Shown here in pieces: positions 35,124 to 45,699 of a stretch of DNA of 64,000 bases. The notes under the pieces are model-generated. The model saw only the letters and a program-made list of their open reading frames with translations, was not told the DNA's origin and did no database searches. How positions within the stretch are numbered: position 1 is the first letter of the stretch; each line of letters begins with the position of its first letter. The position numbers and the translations under genes were made by a program. Origin of the DNA: Persicaria tinctoria (lineage: Eukaryota > Streptophyta > Magnoliopsida > Caryophyllales > Polygonaceae); contig JBANSL010000003.1 of the NCBI GenBank assembly GCA_037127255.1, positions 24,410,314-24,474,313 of the forward strand. Direction: 5' to 3'.

Positions 35124-35805
35124 TTAGGAACCATCAATGTCGGGCCCTCTTGTGCCTGACCCTTCTCCTGGATCATCTAGGTCCTGATTGTAGTATGCCA
35201 GCTCCGCTGATAGGTGGTTGTTCGCATAGAATCCCTTGCCTCCCTTCGTCTTCTTTCTGGTCCTAATCCTGCGCAGGTTAGCTCGCCACAAGGCCTTGTC
35301 TCCTATAAAAATTTTATTTTTATTAATGGATTGAGGAGGAGTAGGGATTGTAACTGATCTTACCTTTTCATGCCCAAAACAACAATCTTCGGGCTGGGAG
35401 TTAGTCGACATCGAGTGGAAGTGGTCGACGTCGAGTACAGGGACCCCATACTTATGCTTTTGGCAGGTTCGGAGCTCAACAGGGGAGGTCGATATCGAGT
35501 GTTGTGGTCGATACCGAGTTGACCTTGTCGATATCGAGTGGGTTTGTGGTGCTTTCCTCCATTGTTGTATGCTCGTCCTCGTGGTTGACTATGCTCTTCA
35601 CCTCCAGCCATGGAATTTCCTCTTTTGTAGGGCCAAAAGAGAAATCTAAGACCTCATTACCTATCGTGAAGGTGAGCAATCGCTTCTTGACGCTGATGTT
35701 GGCATCTGCAGTAGCTAGAAAAGGTCTACCAAGAATAATAGGGCAAGTAGGATCTTCCGAACAATCTATAACAACGAAATCAGCGGGAATATAGAACTTA
35801 CCAAC
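35124..35805 (-). pseudogene. Broken gypsy pol segment between protease and reverse transcriptase
   Basis: Minus-strand frames give DFVVIDCSEDPTCPIILGRP, then FTIGNEVLDFSFGP, the usual C-terminal part of the Athila-type protease region, followed by VDI-like repeats and stops. No reverse transcriptase or integrase follows, so the element is cut off near 35100. Confidence 0.6.
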
Positions 35806-36660
35806 CTAGACAAGGACATTATCAACCATACATATAGGGATGACCACTGTATTGTTTGCCATGTATAGCTTGGCATCCACATGCTCTATTTCTCCTATCT
35901 TCACCTTTTGGCAGATTGATAAGGGGATGATGCTCACGCTTGCTCTTAGATCACACAATGCCTCATATCTATATTGTCCAAATCCCACAGTAATAGAAAA
36001 CTTACCAGGGTCAGGTCTCTTCTCAGGGAAATCCATCCTTTTGTAGTCGCTGGCGATTTCTGTGATGGATCGCTTGTTGCTAAGGATCTCCTTGAGGAAC
36101 TTGACATATGCAGGCATCTCTTGAAGAGGTTCTGTAAAGGGAATTGAAACATTTAGTTCCTGAAGCATCTTAACAAAGTGTTTAAACCTACCTGTAGTGG
36201 GATCTTTCAGCGCCTTGGAAGGGAACGAAAGCGTCTTCCTTGGTTTTGGAGTGGAATCAGCCTTCGAAGGTGATGCAGAGTGATCGATATCGACTGGAGG
36301 GGACTCGATATCGACCACATGTTGGTCGATATCAACCTGTTGTCGCTCGATTTCGACTGCTGGGGTCGGAATCGAGTTCGCTGGTGCAGTAGGGTCAATA
36401 TCGACCTGAGGTTGGTCGATATTGGCCAGTGCTTGGTCGATATTGACCTGTTCTCCAGTGCCGTCGTTTTCTTCTCCGATCTCTAGTTCGTGCAAATTGC
36501 GTTTGCTCCTCAGCTTTATAGCAGCGACGTGTCCGGATTGCCCCTTAGGATTTGGGTCTGTATGCCCAGAGAGCTTTCCGGGTGGTCTTGGGATCTGTTG
36601 CGCGCGCGAGTTGACCCATTTGGGTCTCGATGTTCTTCTTCCAGATGTCCATCTCTCCAA
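35806..36660 (-). pseudogene. Athila-type gag-protease region with VDI(D/E) repeats
   Basis: This 284-codon frame holds repeated QVNID, ANID, QVDID, VVDIE and PVDID units (about residues 72-130). A gag-like segment follows (FVKMLQELNVSIPFTEPLQE), then FLKEILSNKR and an aspartic protease start ALCDLRASVSIIPLS. The catalytic motif is DLRAS instead of the usual DLGAS. The VDI units are encoded by copies of TCGATATCGA-like DNA that also fill the element's LTR. Non-functional. Confidence 0.75.
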
Positions 36661-36751
36661 ACCTTGTGTTGATGCTTTGGAGTTGGGTCTGGATGGCGCT
36701 GGTGGATTGCTGGTGTTGTGCTTGGTTCCTCCTCATCTCGTCGAGGATCAT

Positions 36752-37291
36752 TTATAGATCATCCTTCCGCTGGTCCCTTTTTGGATGTCTTGGAGCTCTG
36801 TATGGTGGGGGGTTCCTAGGGGCACATTGATTCCGTTGTGGTTGGTGGAACCGTTGGTCCCCCATATAGCGATTGAGACCCCCCGCGTAAGCTACTTCTT
36901 CGTGCGTTTCTGCTAACCTGACTTGCTCTGTGTGTAGGGCACTCAAGAGTGGTGTGCCACTGTGAACCACATTCAATGCAGGGTTGGTTAGCAGATAAAT
37001 ATTTAACTTGTTTAAGAAGCTTACGATTCTGATATCTGTAGTACTGCTCCTTGACATCAGGATCAATCTCCTTAGAAGGCTCATATAAGGGCATTGATGG
37101 GGCTGACCTTGCATAGGTGTTGTCGTCGTAATGCGCAGGAGCCCCATAAGTGTTGTCAAAGTTGGTGAGCATTTCAATAGCTGCCCATGCCTCCGCGCTG
37201 GTGTTTGCGTGAGGTATGTGTATTGCGTGTATTGATTAATCCTTTCCTTGCTGGCTAGATCTAGAGAATTGTAGAAAATCTTCTGGATCAC
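36752..37291 (-). pseudogene. Gag C-terminal region with zinc knuckle, frameshifted
   Basis: Two overlapping minus frames share the coding sense. One gives FYNSLDLASKERINQ; the other EMLTNFDNTYGAP and the knuckle CIECGSQWHTTLEC (C-x2-C-x4-H-x4-C). The order matches Athila gag. Confidence 0.7.
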
Positions 37292-37321
37292 AAATGGTGG
37301 CTGCCCATGAGTAGGACAGGA

Positions 37322-37990
37322 TCACAGTAGATCCTTGTATCGATCCCACGCTCGTGCTAGCGGCTCCTCGGGATTTTGTTTGAAAGCTGTAATCTTTTGG
37401 TGTAGGAGCGTTGTCCTGGCAGGAGGAAAGAATTTGTTAAGAAATGCATTCCTTACCTCAGCCCATGATGTGAGAGATCGTGGAACCAGTCCTTCAAGCC
37501 ACTTTAGTGCTGGAGCTACAAGAGGCCAATGAAAAGCTTTAATTTTAACATATTCAAGAGTAGCACCTTCAGCAATAGTTTGGCACATGTTAGAAAAAGT
37601 AATAATATGAGTGAGAGGACATTCATTAAATCTTCCTTCATTATTTTTAATTTCAGTAAGGAATGAAGTGCGAATTTCAAAATCATTAGGAGGAACTAAA
37701 ATAGCCGATTCAGGCACTATCAGAGTCGGGTGTATGTAATCCTTCGCAGTAGTAGGATATAGGGCAAACTCAGCCTCTGCCTGCCTCCTTTGTTCCGCTT
37801 CCCGCTCAGGGCGTGCTCTCTTAATGGCGAGAGGAACATTGTTGGCTTCTAGCTCCATCTGAAGCCTCTCAATCATCTGGGCTTGTGTTTCAGCAGCCGA
37901 CATTGCTCTTTTTAGTCTAGAGTGGACGTGTATATGACGTTCTGGGTCGTCTAAGGCGTCAAACTCAGGTGGTTGACCCGAACGGTGCAT
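37322..37990 (-). pseudogene. Athila-type gag N-terminal part
   Basis: A 222-codon frame with FLNKFFPPARTTLLHQKI and EPLARAWDRYKDLL, typical of Athila/Tat Ty3/gypsy gag. A TGA at the end stands where Arg is expected (KDLL-R-SCPTHGQPPF), and the sense continues beyond it. The ATG is about 130 bp from the primer-binding site. Confidence 0.8.
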
Positions 37991-38101
37991 ACATCCGCAA
38001 GAAGAAAACTAAAGGAAAACGTGAAAACTAAAGGTCAACTCGATATCCCTTGCCAGAGTCAATCTAACTAAAGGAAAACATGAAATCTAACTCGATATCT
38101 C

Positions 38102-38116
38102 CGGCAACGGCGCCAA
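38102..38116 (-). other. Primer-binding site of the Athila-type element
   Basis: The minus strand reads TGGCGCCGTTGCCGG, complementary to a plant tRNA-Asp 3' end, two bases from the LTR. Confidence 0.75.
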
Positions 38117-38118
38117 TT

Positions 38119-38760
38119 TGTTGTAGAGGGAAATCGAGAGTGCAAATAAAATATAAATAAGATAGGCAAACCAATTCCGTTCCAAGCAAATAAATTTCAA
38201 GACTCCCTCCCGTTGTAGCAGTAGGAAGTCAGGATCGATCCACGAGAAAGCAGGTCAGCGGATCCTAGATAGCAGATGAATTCACGCCTGATTTCGACTC
38301 CGGGAAATTCACTCGATATTGACTCTGGAAAGGGATATCGAGTTGACCTTTGGTCGATATCGACCAATATAGGTCGATATAGACATGTCTTCGCTTCTTC
38401 GTGTCTGCTCGTCCCGTCGAGTCGATCTGGAGATTTCGACCAGGATTAGGTCGACATTGACCAGTAATGGTCTATATTGACTACTCTCTAGTGTCTCGTT
38501 CTGTGCTCAGCTTTGCTCGATGTGAGGTGCTCTTCCGTCGATCTTTGAGCTCCTTCAGTAGACATCAAGTGTATTTCCAGTGCTTCTTGGTTTTGCTCCG
38601 AAATGGCTCCAAATTCTGCAATATTAAACAGAAACTTACGTAGACCCCTATTTCTTACAAATAAGCATAAACTACACAAATTCGCTATATTCCCAACCCA
38701 AAATACATAAAAAGATAGAATAAGGAACTGAATTAAGTATAAAAAACACGGCATAAATCA
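38119..38760 (-). mobile_element. LTR of the Athila-type element, internally deleted
   Basis: Starts TGTTGTAGAGGGAAATC directly after the primer-binding site; the best outer end is GCATAAATCA at 38760. The first 170 bp and a later block (about 38305-38480) match the LTR at 43474-44953, but about 1.1 kb between these blocks is missing. It holds several TCGATATCGA-like motifs. Confidence 0.65.
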
Positions 38761-38761
38761 T

Positions 38762-38884
38762 GGACATCACTATACCGGAAGAAGCTGGGGTTGTGCCATC
38801 ATAGATGTCATCGCCCCCACTAGAAGAAGCGGGACGCGCAGTTAGAGGGCGGAGAGAAATTGAAGAAGACCACATCGAAATCAA
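38762..38884 (-). pseudogene. Possible captured first exon
   Basis: The minus strand from ATG 38884 gives MISMWSSSISLRPLTARP, then SSSGGDDIYDGTTPASSG before a possible GT donor. Ser/Arg-rich, organelle-targeting-like. I do not recognise the protein. It lies immediately upstream of the Athila-type LTR. Confidence 0.25.
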
Positions 38885-39149
38885 ATTGAAACGAAAAAGA
38901 AATGTCTCTAAAACAAAATGGCTTTAAAAAAACTCACCAATTATTACCTTAAACACGTGGCATCATGTTTGTTGTTTACATTATTATGTGTATTACTTGT
39001 TTGGCATTTAAAATATGCAAATGAAATGGAAGGCTTCTAGACACAAGACAATGGCCTTGAAAGTGACTATTTCTTACTTAGCGAATTTATAAATCAATAC
39101 AAAAAAGTCCTTATAGAGTCTAATGTTAATCAAAAGAAAATTTGGAGGT
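38885..39149. other. Helitron interior, AT-rich, nothing recognised
   Basis: No ORF or repeat structure stands out. Confidence 0.3.
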
Positions 39150-39910
39150 GTCACCATCATAAAAACAGTGTTACCACATGTGTATAAAGTAGTGTCACCA
39201 CTAGTGTACAAAGTGGTGTCACCACAAATGTATCAAGGGAAAGAATGGTCAAGTGTTATTAGTCGTGTCATCAAAGAAAAATAGTGTCACCACAAATGTT
39301 CAAAGTGGTGTCACCATAAGTGTATCAAGGGAAAAAATGGTCAAGTGTTATTAGTCGTGTCATCAAAGAAAAATAGTGTAACAAAAAATGTTCAAAGTGG
39401 TGTCACCACAAGTGTATCATGGGAAAGAAAGTGTTATTAGTCGTGTCATAAAAGAAAAATAGTGTCACCACAAATGTTCAAAGTGGTGTCACCACAAGTG
39501 TATCATGGGAAAGAAAGTGTTATTAGTCGTGTCATCAAAGAAAAATAGTGTCGCCACAATTGATCAAAGTGGTGTCACCACAAGTGTATCAAGAGAAAGA
39601 ATGATTAAGTGTTATTAGTCGTGTCCTCAAACAAAAATAGTGTCACCACTGCTGTCACCAAAGGAAAATAAAGTGTTACTAGTAGTGTCACACTGTCACC
39701 ACAATAAAAAAAAGTAACAATTGTTGTCACCAAAAGAAAAATCATAGGACAAGGGAAAAGGTAATTAGTAGTGTCACCACAATGCTGTCATAAAAAGAAA
39801 AACCCTAGGACAACGAATTCTAAAGTGTAAACAACAGTGTCATCAATAGAAAACAGTGTCGCCACTATTGTCAACAAAAGAAAAACGTCACCGATGTTGT
39901 CACCAAAAGA
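39150..39910 (+). repeat. GTGTCACCAC minisatellite, units of about 86-92 bp
   Basis: About five longer units contain AAAGTGGTGTCACCACAAGT, GTATCAAGGGAAAGAATGG and GTGTTATTAGTCGTGTCATC, flanked by shorter GTGTCACCA units on both sides. Units differ by a 6-bp indel (GGTCAA). No coding frame. Confidence 0.85.
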
Positions 39911-40827
39911 AAAACATGTGTTGTTCAATACTCCATACTAATTTGATAAACGAACTCCAGGGCGTAGGATTTAGTGGTGTCACCATCCTATGGTCACATG
40001 AGACCACATACGGTCATGGGTTCCCAATCACACAAATCAGCCCATAATACAGTAGATTTCCAAAAAAAAAAAAAAATAGTTTGAGCTTAATCAAAGCTAT
40101 GGGCCGAATATATAAAATGCTTGCAGCAAATAAACCAACTAGGAGAGGCACCTCTTTGATCGAACATTAGCAACAAATCATCTTTAGACAAAATTACTCC
40201 TAAAAAAGATGTTAACCATGAATTTGTCTGTCCCAATCACACACAAAATTACTCTTAAAATTTCAGTTCAAAACTAAAAAGGGAATTAAGATCGAGATCG
40301 ATTGCAAAATTACTCCTGAAATTACCCCGCCCCATCCGTACAAGAACCAACAATTTGATTTGCAAATTTGACAGCTGAACAAGGTAGCGAGAAACTGAGA
40401 AGAAGATAGTAGAGGAGCGAGGTCTCCTCGTCGGCAGCATCAGCCTAGAGGAGCGAGGGTCAACGGCTTCATTGGCGGGTGACATAGAAGGAGACCGTTT
40501 GCTTAGGGTCCCCAACAGCGAACGTGGAGGAGGGAGATCCGGGTCGGCATCGGCGTCGATGAAGGAAGCGCCATGGGAGATGAATCCTAGAGATCGAGAG
40601 GGAGAAAGGAGGGATGGCGCTTGCATCCTCTCAGATCTGAAAAAAAGTTGATTTAGGAAAAGGACGGAGAGGTTAAATTAAAAGAGCTGGTAAACTTGGA
40701 ATTATGAAAAAAAAATTGGACATTTAGCAAAATGAAGATTAGGGTGGACATTTAGCAAAAAGGTTACATGAAAATGGACATTTCACCAAATTATTTCAAT
40801 AATCAATGAATTTAATTTCAAATAGAG
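39911..40827. other. Helitron interior with repeated GGACATTTAGCAAA motifs
   Basis: A 123-codon minus-strand ORF (40255-40626) is GC-rich and may be captured coding DNA, but I recognise no domain. At 40705-40795 GGACATTTAGCAAAA occurs twice and AATGGACATTTCACCAAAT once; inverted counterparts are at about 34828-34885. Confidence 0.4.
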
Positions 40828-40854
40828 AAAATTTGCGCCTTTGGCGCAAATTTT
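40828..40854. repeat. Perfect 12-bp hairpin
   Basis: AAAATTTGCGCC and GGCGCAAATTTT flank a TTT loop with no mismatch. Confidence 0.9.
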
Positions 40855-42430
40855 CGACCAAATTAACAGAGTGTCCTCCAAGTGTGGTAAATTGGGGTTT
40901 TGTCAACGAAAAATTTTATGGACAAAATTGTCCTGATCTAAACGTAGTTCAACACACAGACTTGGTCTGTCTCGTTCTCTTCCTCACCATTTCAACAACA
41001 CACCACTGTATCGGTGTATCCCATGATCCGATCAAAGGCGCGGCTCCGTCGCTCCCTTCCTTCCTCCCTTGCCAGCGGCTCCGTCGTTCCCTTGCCGGAT
41101 CTCCCTGTTCTTGGCGCTGTCTTCGATTTCCGAGGACCAGTGATTCGATCTCAGATTGGTGCTGAATCACTCTTTGTCCTTCGGCAGCGGTAACGTGTCC
41201 TTCGGCAGCGGTAACGATCTTCCTCCCTCCTCTCTCCTTCCTCCAGGCCGCCCCCTCCTCTCTCCTTCCTCCAGGCCGTCGCCTTCTCCTCCCACTGCCG
41301 ATGTCGCCTTCCAAATCTCCCCGCCGCCTTCTCCGATCCTCCTCTTTCGCCAGATCTAGTTGCTCCTCCCACTGCCGGCGTCGTCCCCGCTAGATTGGTG
41401 GTGTTGTGCCAGATCCGGTTCCGGTGAAGCTAAGCGTATCTCCTCTACCATTTCGTCGTCGTCGTCGATCTGAACCGAACGAGAAGCATGGGCGGAGGAA
41501 GACGACGAGCCACCTCGAAGCCAGATCTGTCCGACGATGATTCGGTGATTCGATCTCCATGTTCTGTTGCTGAAATTGGTGGACTTGGTGGACCAGAGAT
41601 TGGATCTCCAGGTTCCGATCTCCGACGACGATTGGATTTGCTGAAATTGGTGGACATCCAATCTCCGGTCTCCAGGTTCTGTTGTCTCCAAGTATGTTCC
41701 TGTATCCCTATTTGCTTTTCACTCGACTTTAACTTGCTAACCTCAATCTTTGTTCTCATCAACTAAGGAGTTTGCTTCTTGCTTGATGTGTATTTTTATT
41801 TATATTCGTCATTTTCTTCCTATTGTCTGTCAAGTATATGCGTGCAAGTATATGGCTCAATGACCATTGGGGAGTTTTATTGATTCTATTTGTCTGTTAT
41901 GGAACAACAGAGATTGTTTTATTGATTTTCTTCCTATTGTCTGGCAGTTGATGTTGCTTGGGGGCTGTCATGCTTGGCTGCTTGCTGCTATTGCTGTCAT
42001 ACATGGTGTGGATTAGAGGTGTAGTTTGGCTGAGCAATTGAAGGTGGAAAATGGAAATTATTGTTGCTATTGCTGTCATACATGCTTGCTGCTATTGATG
42101 TCATGCTTGTGTTTCCGACTACCACTGATCCGGAATGGTTTGTTGCTAAAATCTCTTAATTGCTAAAATCTCTTAATTGCTAAAATTATTTGTGCTGAAA
42201 TCTCTTATTTTGTAATGTTGTTGTAATTACTACTAAAATCTCTTCATTGTGGGTGAGTGTAATGGCTTAAATGCTCTTGCTGAAATCTTTTAATTTGCTG
42301 AAATATCTTATTTTGTGTGTTGTAATTACTGCTGAAATCTGTTAATTTGCTAAAATATCTTATTTTGTGATCTTGTAATTACTACTGAAATCTCTTAATT
42401 TGTTGAAGTGGTTGTTGTAATTGCGGTTGA
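40855..42430 (+). other. Helitron interior, GC-rich then AT-rich, possible captured gene piece
   Basis: At 40980-41700 the DNA is GC-rich with CT-rich and CCGCCG tracts, like a plant 5' UTR and first exon. The best frame is MGGGRRRATSKPDLSDDDSV from 41488, ending in a possible donor AAGTATGTTC near 41690. No family is recognised. From 42120 it has loose repeats of GCTGAAATCTCTTAATTTG. Confidence 0.35.
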
Positions 42431-42905
42431 AATGAGGCAATTACGGTTTCAGCAACTCCGGTTTCAGCAGCTCCGGTTTCAATAGCTTCGATTTCAGCAG
42501 CTTCGATTTCAGTAGCATCAGCAATGTTGTTGAAACCGGGGTTTCAACATCAGCAACGTTGCTGAAATCGGGGTTTCAGTATCAACAATGTTGTTGAAAC
42601 CGTGGGCTTAGCATAAACAACGTTGCTGAAACCGGGGTTTCAGCATCAACAACAGTGCTGAAATCGGGGTTTCAGCAACGCGGAAAAAAAAACAGTTTTA
42701 GGAACTTGAAAAAAAAAACAGTAGCGCGAAAAAAAAACTGCTGAAACAAAGGGTGGCACAAGGGTTTCAGCAACTCTGGAAATGCGAAAAAAAAATTGGT
42801 AATACGGAGAAAAAACTCAATTTCAGCAGTTTCAGAAACGCGAAAAAAAAACTCAATTTCGCGGAAAAAAAAACTCAATTTCAGCAACTTTATTTTAAGG
42901 GTGGA
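42431..42905 (+). repeat. Palindromic GTTTCAGCAACGTTGCTGAAAC repeats
   Basis: Repeated half-sites GGTTTCAGCA and TGCTGAAACC face each other around CAACGTTG cores (42540-42680). Then come several copies of GCGAAAAAAAAACT and CAATTTCAGCA. No coding frame. Confidence 0.8.
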
Positions 42906-43206
42906 CATTTTGCTAATATGGAGAGGGTGGTATACATTTTCCTAATAAAGCCCAAAAATTTGGACACCGTAGTAATGACCCCTTTAAAATATTAAATTAA
43001 TAGAAATCTATGTCCATTTGCAAATCTTTATTTACTATCCATTGATCTTGATTGAACTTATTACATCTTACTCTTATGAGATTGTTTTTATAAGTTTAAT
43101 TCAAAATATTAATATAATATTTTATTTAATTGTATAATATTAATTTCTTTTATTATTAAATTTTTTTTTTTTTAAAAATCGCGCCATGGCGCGGGAACTA
43201 TACTAG

Positions 43207-43473
43207 TAATATCTTAATTTAGAAAACTTTTGTCGATGTGTCAACACTTCCTTACTAACCATCTATATCTATATAATATCTTAATTTAGAAGACTTTTGA
43301 TGATATGTCAACATCTCCTTATTAACAATTTGGTTTAATTCAAAACATTGAATCTATATCTATATAATATCTTAATTTAAAAGACTTTTGATGATCTGTC
43401 AACACCTCTTTAATTTAAAGTTTTTCAACTAATCACAATTTTCTCTTATTATTTCTTTTTCTTCTTTACCCAT
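43207..43473 (+). repeat. Three successive Helitron-type 5' ends
   Basis: AATATCTTAATTTAGAAGAC-type sequence with TGTGTCAACA downstream occurs at about 43208, 43272 and 43361; the latter two are preceded by TCTATATCTATATA. They match the start at 34352. They look like truncated or serially inserted Helitrons. Confidence 0.6.
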
Positions 43474-44953
43474 TGTTGTAGGAGGAAATCGAGTTCAATA
43501 AATAAGAATATAAATCAAACCAGATTCGTGGCCACACAAATAATTACAAGACTTCCTCCCGATGTAGCAACAGGAAGTCAGGATCGATCCTCGAGGAAGC
43601 GTGTCAGCGGATCCTAGATAGCTCACGTTCACGTCGGATTTTGACTCGGAAGATTGACTCGATATCGACCAGTAGGTAGTCGATATCGACCAAATCCAGT
43701 TGATTCTGGGTTCTGCAGTCGTTAGGCAAATTTTGACCTCTTCACTCGATATCGGCCAAAGAGCTCGATATCGACCAAAGAGCTCGATATCAACCAATTT
43801 CTCGATTTCGACCTGTACCTGCAGAAACAAAAACGAGCAGATGTCGATATCGACTAAGTGCAACTCGATATCGACTAATTCAGCAGTAGACGTCGATTAG
43901 GAGTAGTCGAAGTCGAGTAAAGCATAGAAAACAAAATAAAAGCAAAGTTCGCAGATTTCGAAATAAACAATGTAAAAGAAAACTTCCAGGACCGGTGTTT
44001 GCGACAATGATAACCAAACATGCATAAGGCAAGATAAAGAGATATAATCATGCAATCACATCAAAGGATCAAGCTTTCGCTTTTTCCAACAATTAGACAA
44101 CTCTTTCAAGAAACCCCAATTGTATCTACCAATTTTATGTTTATAATCCAAGTTGTTAACCTAAATCTCTATTAAATAGGCAATAAACATATAAAAGGCA
44201 GTGGATGATCAAATAACGATAAAAGTCGAATCTTTACCTCAAACATGCATGGCTATCGTCGGGCTCACACCGAACCTAGAAGTGGGTGGACTACTCGCTC
44301 TTCATCATCAAGAAACACATCAATAATAAAAGGGAAATAACTACTTGCATTAAAATAAACCAAAGCTTACAACCGATCGAAGCCAAATTGCTCTCGCTCC
44401 TTAACTCCTTTCGGCCTCCACTCTCTCTCTCTCTCTCTCTACTCGATGTAACTAATGGCTTGTCTTGGATGATTCTGAAATCCAACCCCTAAAGCCTTAT
44501 TTGTAGTGTTCCATCTAGCTAATCTTGGAAGGAACATCTATCTTTATCTAAAGATATAATCCTGCTTTGGAAATAAATAAATCTAAATTGGTAAACAAGA
44601 TAAATCCTAAAGGATAATTAGATGTTCCACCCTTAGGATAGATAAAAAGTTAAAAAGATAAAATATCTCTAGTCATCATGTGCAAGGAATCTTCTACTCG
44701 GAATTAACTTGTTCTCGACGCTGGGGGTTGGTCGATATCGACCAGTGTAGCTCGATATCGAGTGCTCTGCTCGGATTCGTCTTCTGTTCACTCGATATGG
44801 ACTCTGGCAAGGATATCGAGTGGTCTTTGGTCGATATCGACCAATATAGGTCGATATCGAGCTGTCTTCGTGTCTTCACGTCATTTCGAGTCAATTTGGA
44901 AATTTCGACCAGGATTAGGTCGATATCCACAAATATAGGTCTATATCGACCAC
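43474..44953 (-). mobile_element. Second LTR of the Athila-type family, truncated
   Basis: Starts TGTTGTAGGAGGAAATCGAG like the LTR at 38119, but no primer-binding site adjoins it, so it is a solo or truncated LTR. It carries about 15 TCGATATCGA-like motifs in two clusters (43655-43910, 44730-44953). It ends where TGATGAAAAC of the next LTR begins, in the middle of a stretch homologous to 38480. Confidence 0.65.
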
Positions 44954-45615
44954 TGATGAAAACACAATTGAAAAGTGAACCTCCTTCCACGTCACCATGG
45001 GGGAGGTGAGCCGCGTGTCGATTTTCGGTTGGTCAGCGGTCTTACCTGGAACCCCCCTCCTACCGCCTATCCTAAGTGGGGGCCTCGACCTGTGTCGCAG
45101 GGACCAGAGTCGTTCGGACGATCTTACCTGGACTCGACCACCGCATCTGGTGGGTGATCATTTCCAGTGCCGTCGAGCCTAGTGATCGGCTCGTTCTACT
45201 TCCCGGGCGATAGTCTCACCAAGTGTCGGTTCATCGCTGAGTAGAGACGGACCCGCTCAGATAGGCTCATAGAGCCCCCATATTCCCGGCCTATGCTCCT
45301 CGGAAGAAATGGGAACTGACCCCTATTCCATTTCCCCTCTCATGTATTTATAGTATAGGATTGTATTTCCACATGGAGGCTACATACCGCCAAATGTCAA
45401 GTGCCTCATGACATGTGGGAGGGGGGCATGGATGCCACGTGCCCTAGGATGCATGTGGGAGTCGCGGATGGTTTATCGTCTGTGGACGTCTTGAGTCTCT
45501 ATCCCGACTCGCACTGATCCATTTTTCATGTTTATAAGGTTCTATTTATATAGCGGGAAACCTTATATATTTATGATATTTGTGAATATCATTATTTATA
45601 TTTCGGGCATCATCA
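44954..45615 (-). mobile_element. 3' LTR of a minus-strand gypsy element bearing the satellite
   Basis: Plus-strand borders TGATGAAAAC and GGGCATCATCA give 6-bp inverted ends TGATGA...TCATCA. On the minus strand GTTCGAGGAGCTG directly precedes TGATGATGCCCG, i.e. a polypurine-like stretch before an LTR start. A minus-strand TATA box, TACTATAAATAC, lies near 45350. This puts the internal region, and thus the tandem array, to the right. Confidence 0.65.
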
Positions 45616-45699
45616 CAGCTCCTCGAACTTCGGTTAAGTCATGACTAAACTGGGGTTCGATAATGATGCATCGTATGCACCTCTTTCTCATTCATATTC
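45616..45699 (-). other. Polypurine-like tract and short spacer
   Basis: Unique sequence between the LTR and the first 79-bp unit; the minus strand ends GAAGTTCGAGGAGCTG. Confidence 0.5.

Larger units (their letters stand above)
34352..43206 (+). mobile_element. Composite Helitron region
   Basis: The 3' end is textbook: palindrome CGCGCCATGGCGCG at 43180-43193, then GGAACTATACTAG to 43206, followed by T. Two candidate 5' ends exist: TCTATATCTATATAATATC at 34352, and the Helitron-like block AAACTCTTAAAACAGAAGAG with CTACGTGTCACATCCACC near 34690 after a long AT run. The second is the likelier partner, with an older Helitron of the first type split by it. No RepHel protein is encoded. The cargo is an Athila-type fragment, minisatellites and possible gene pieces. 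Confidence 0.65.
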
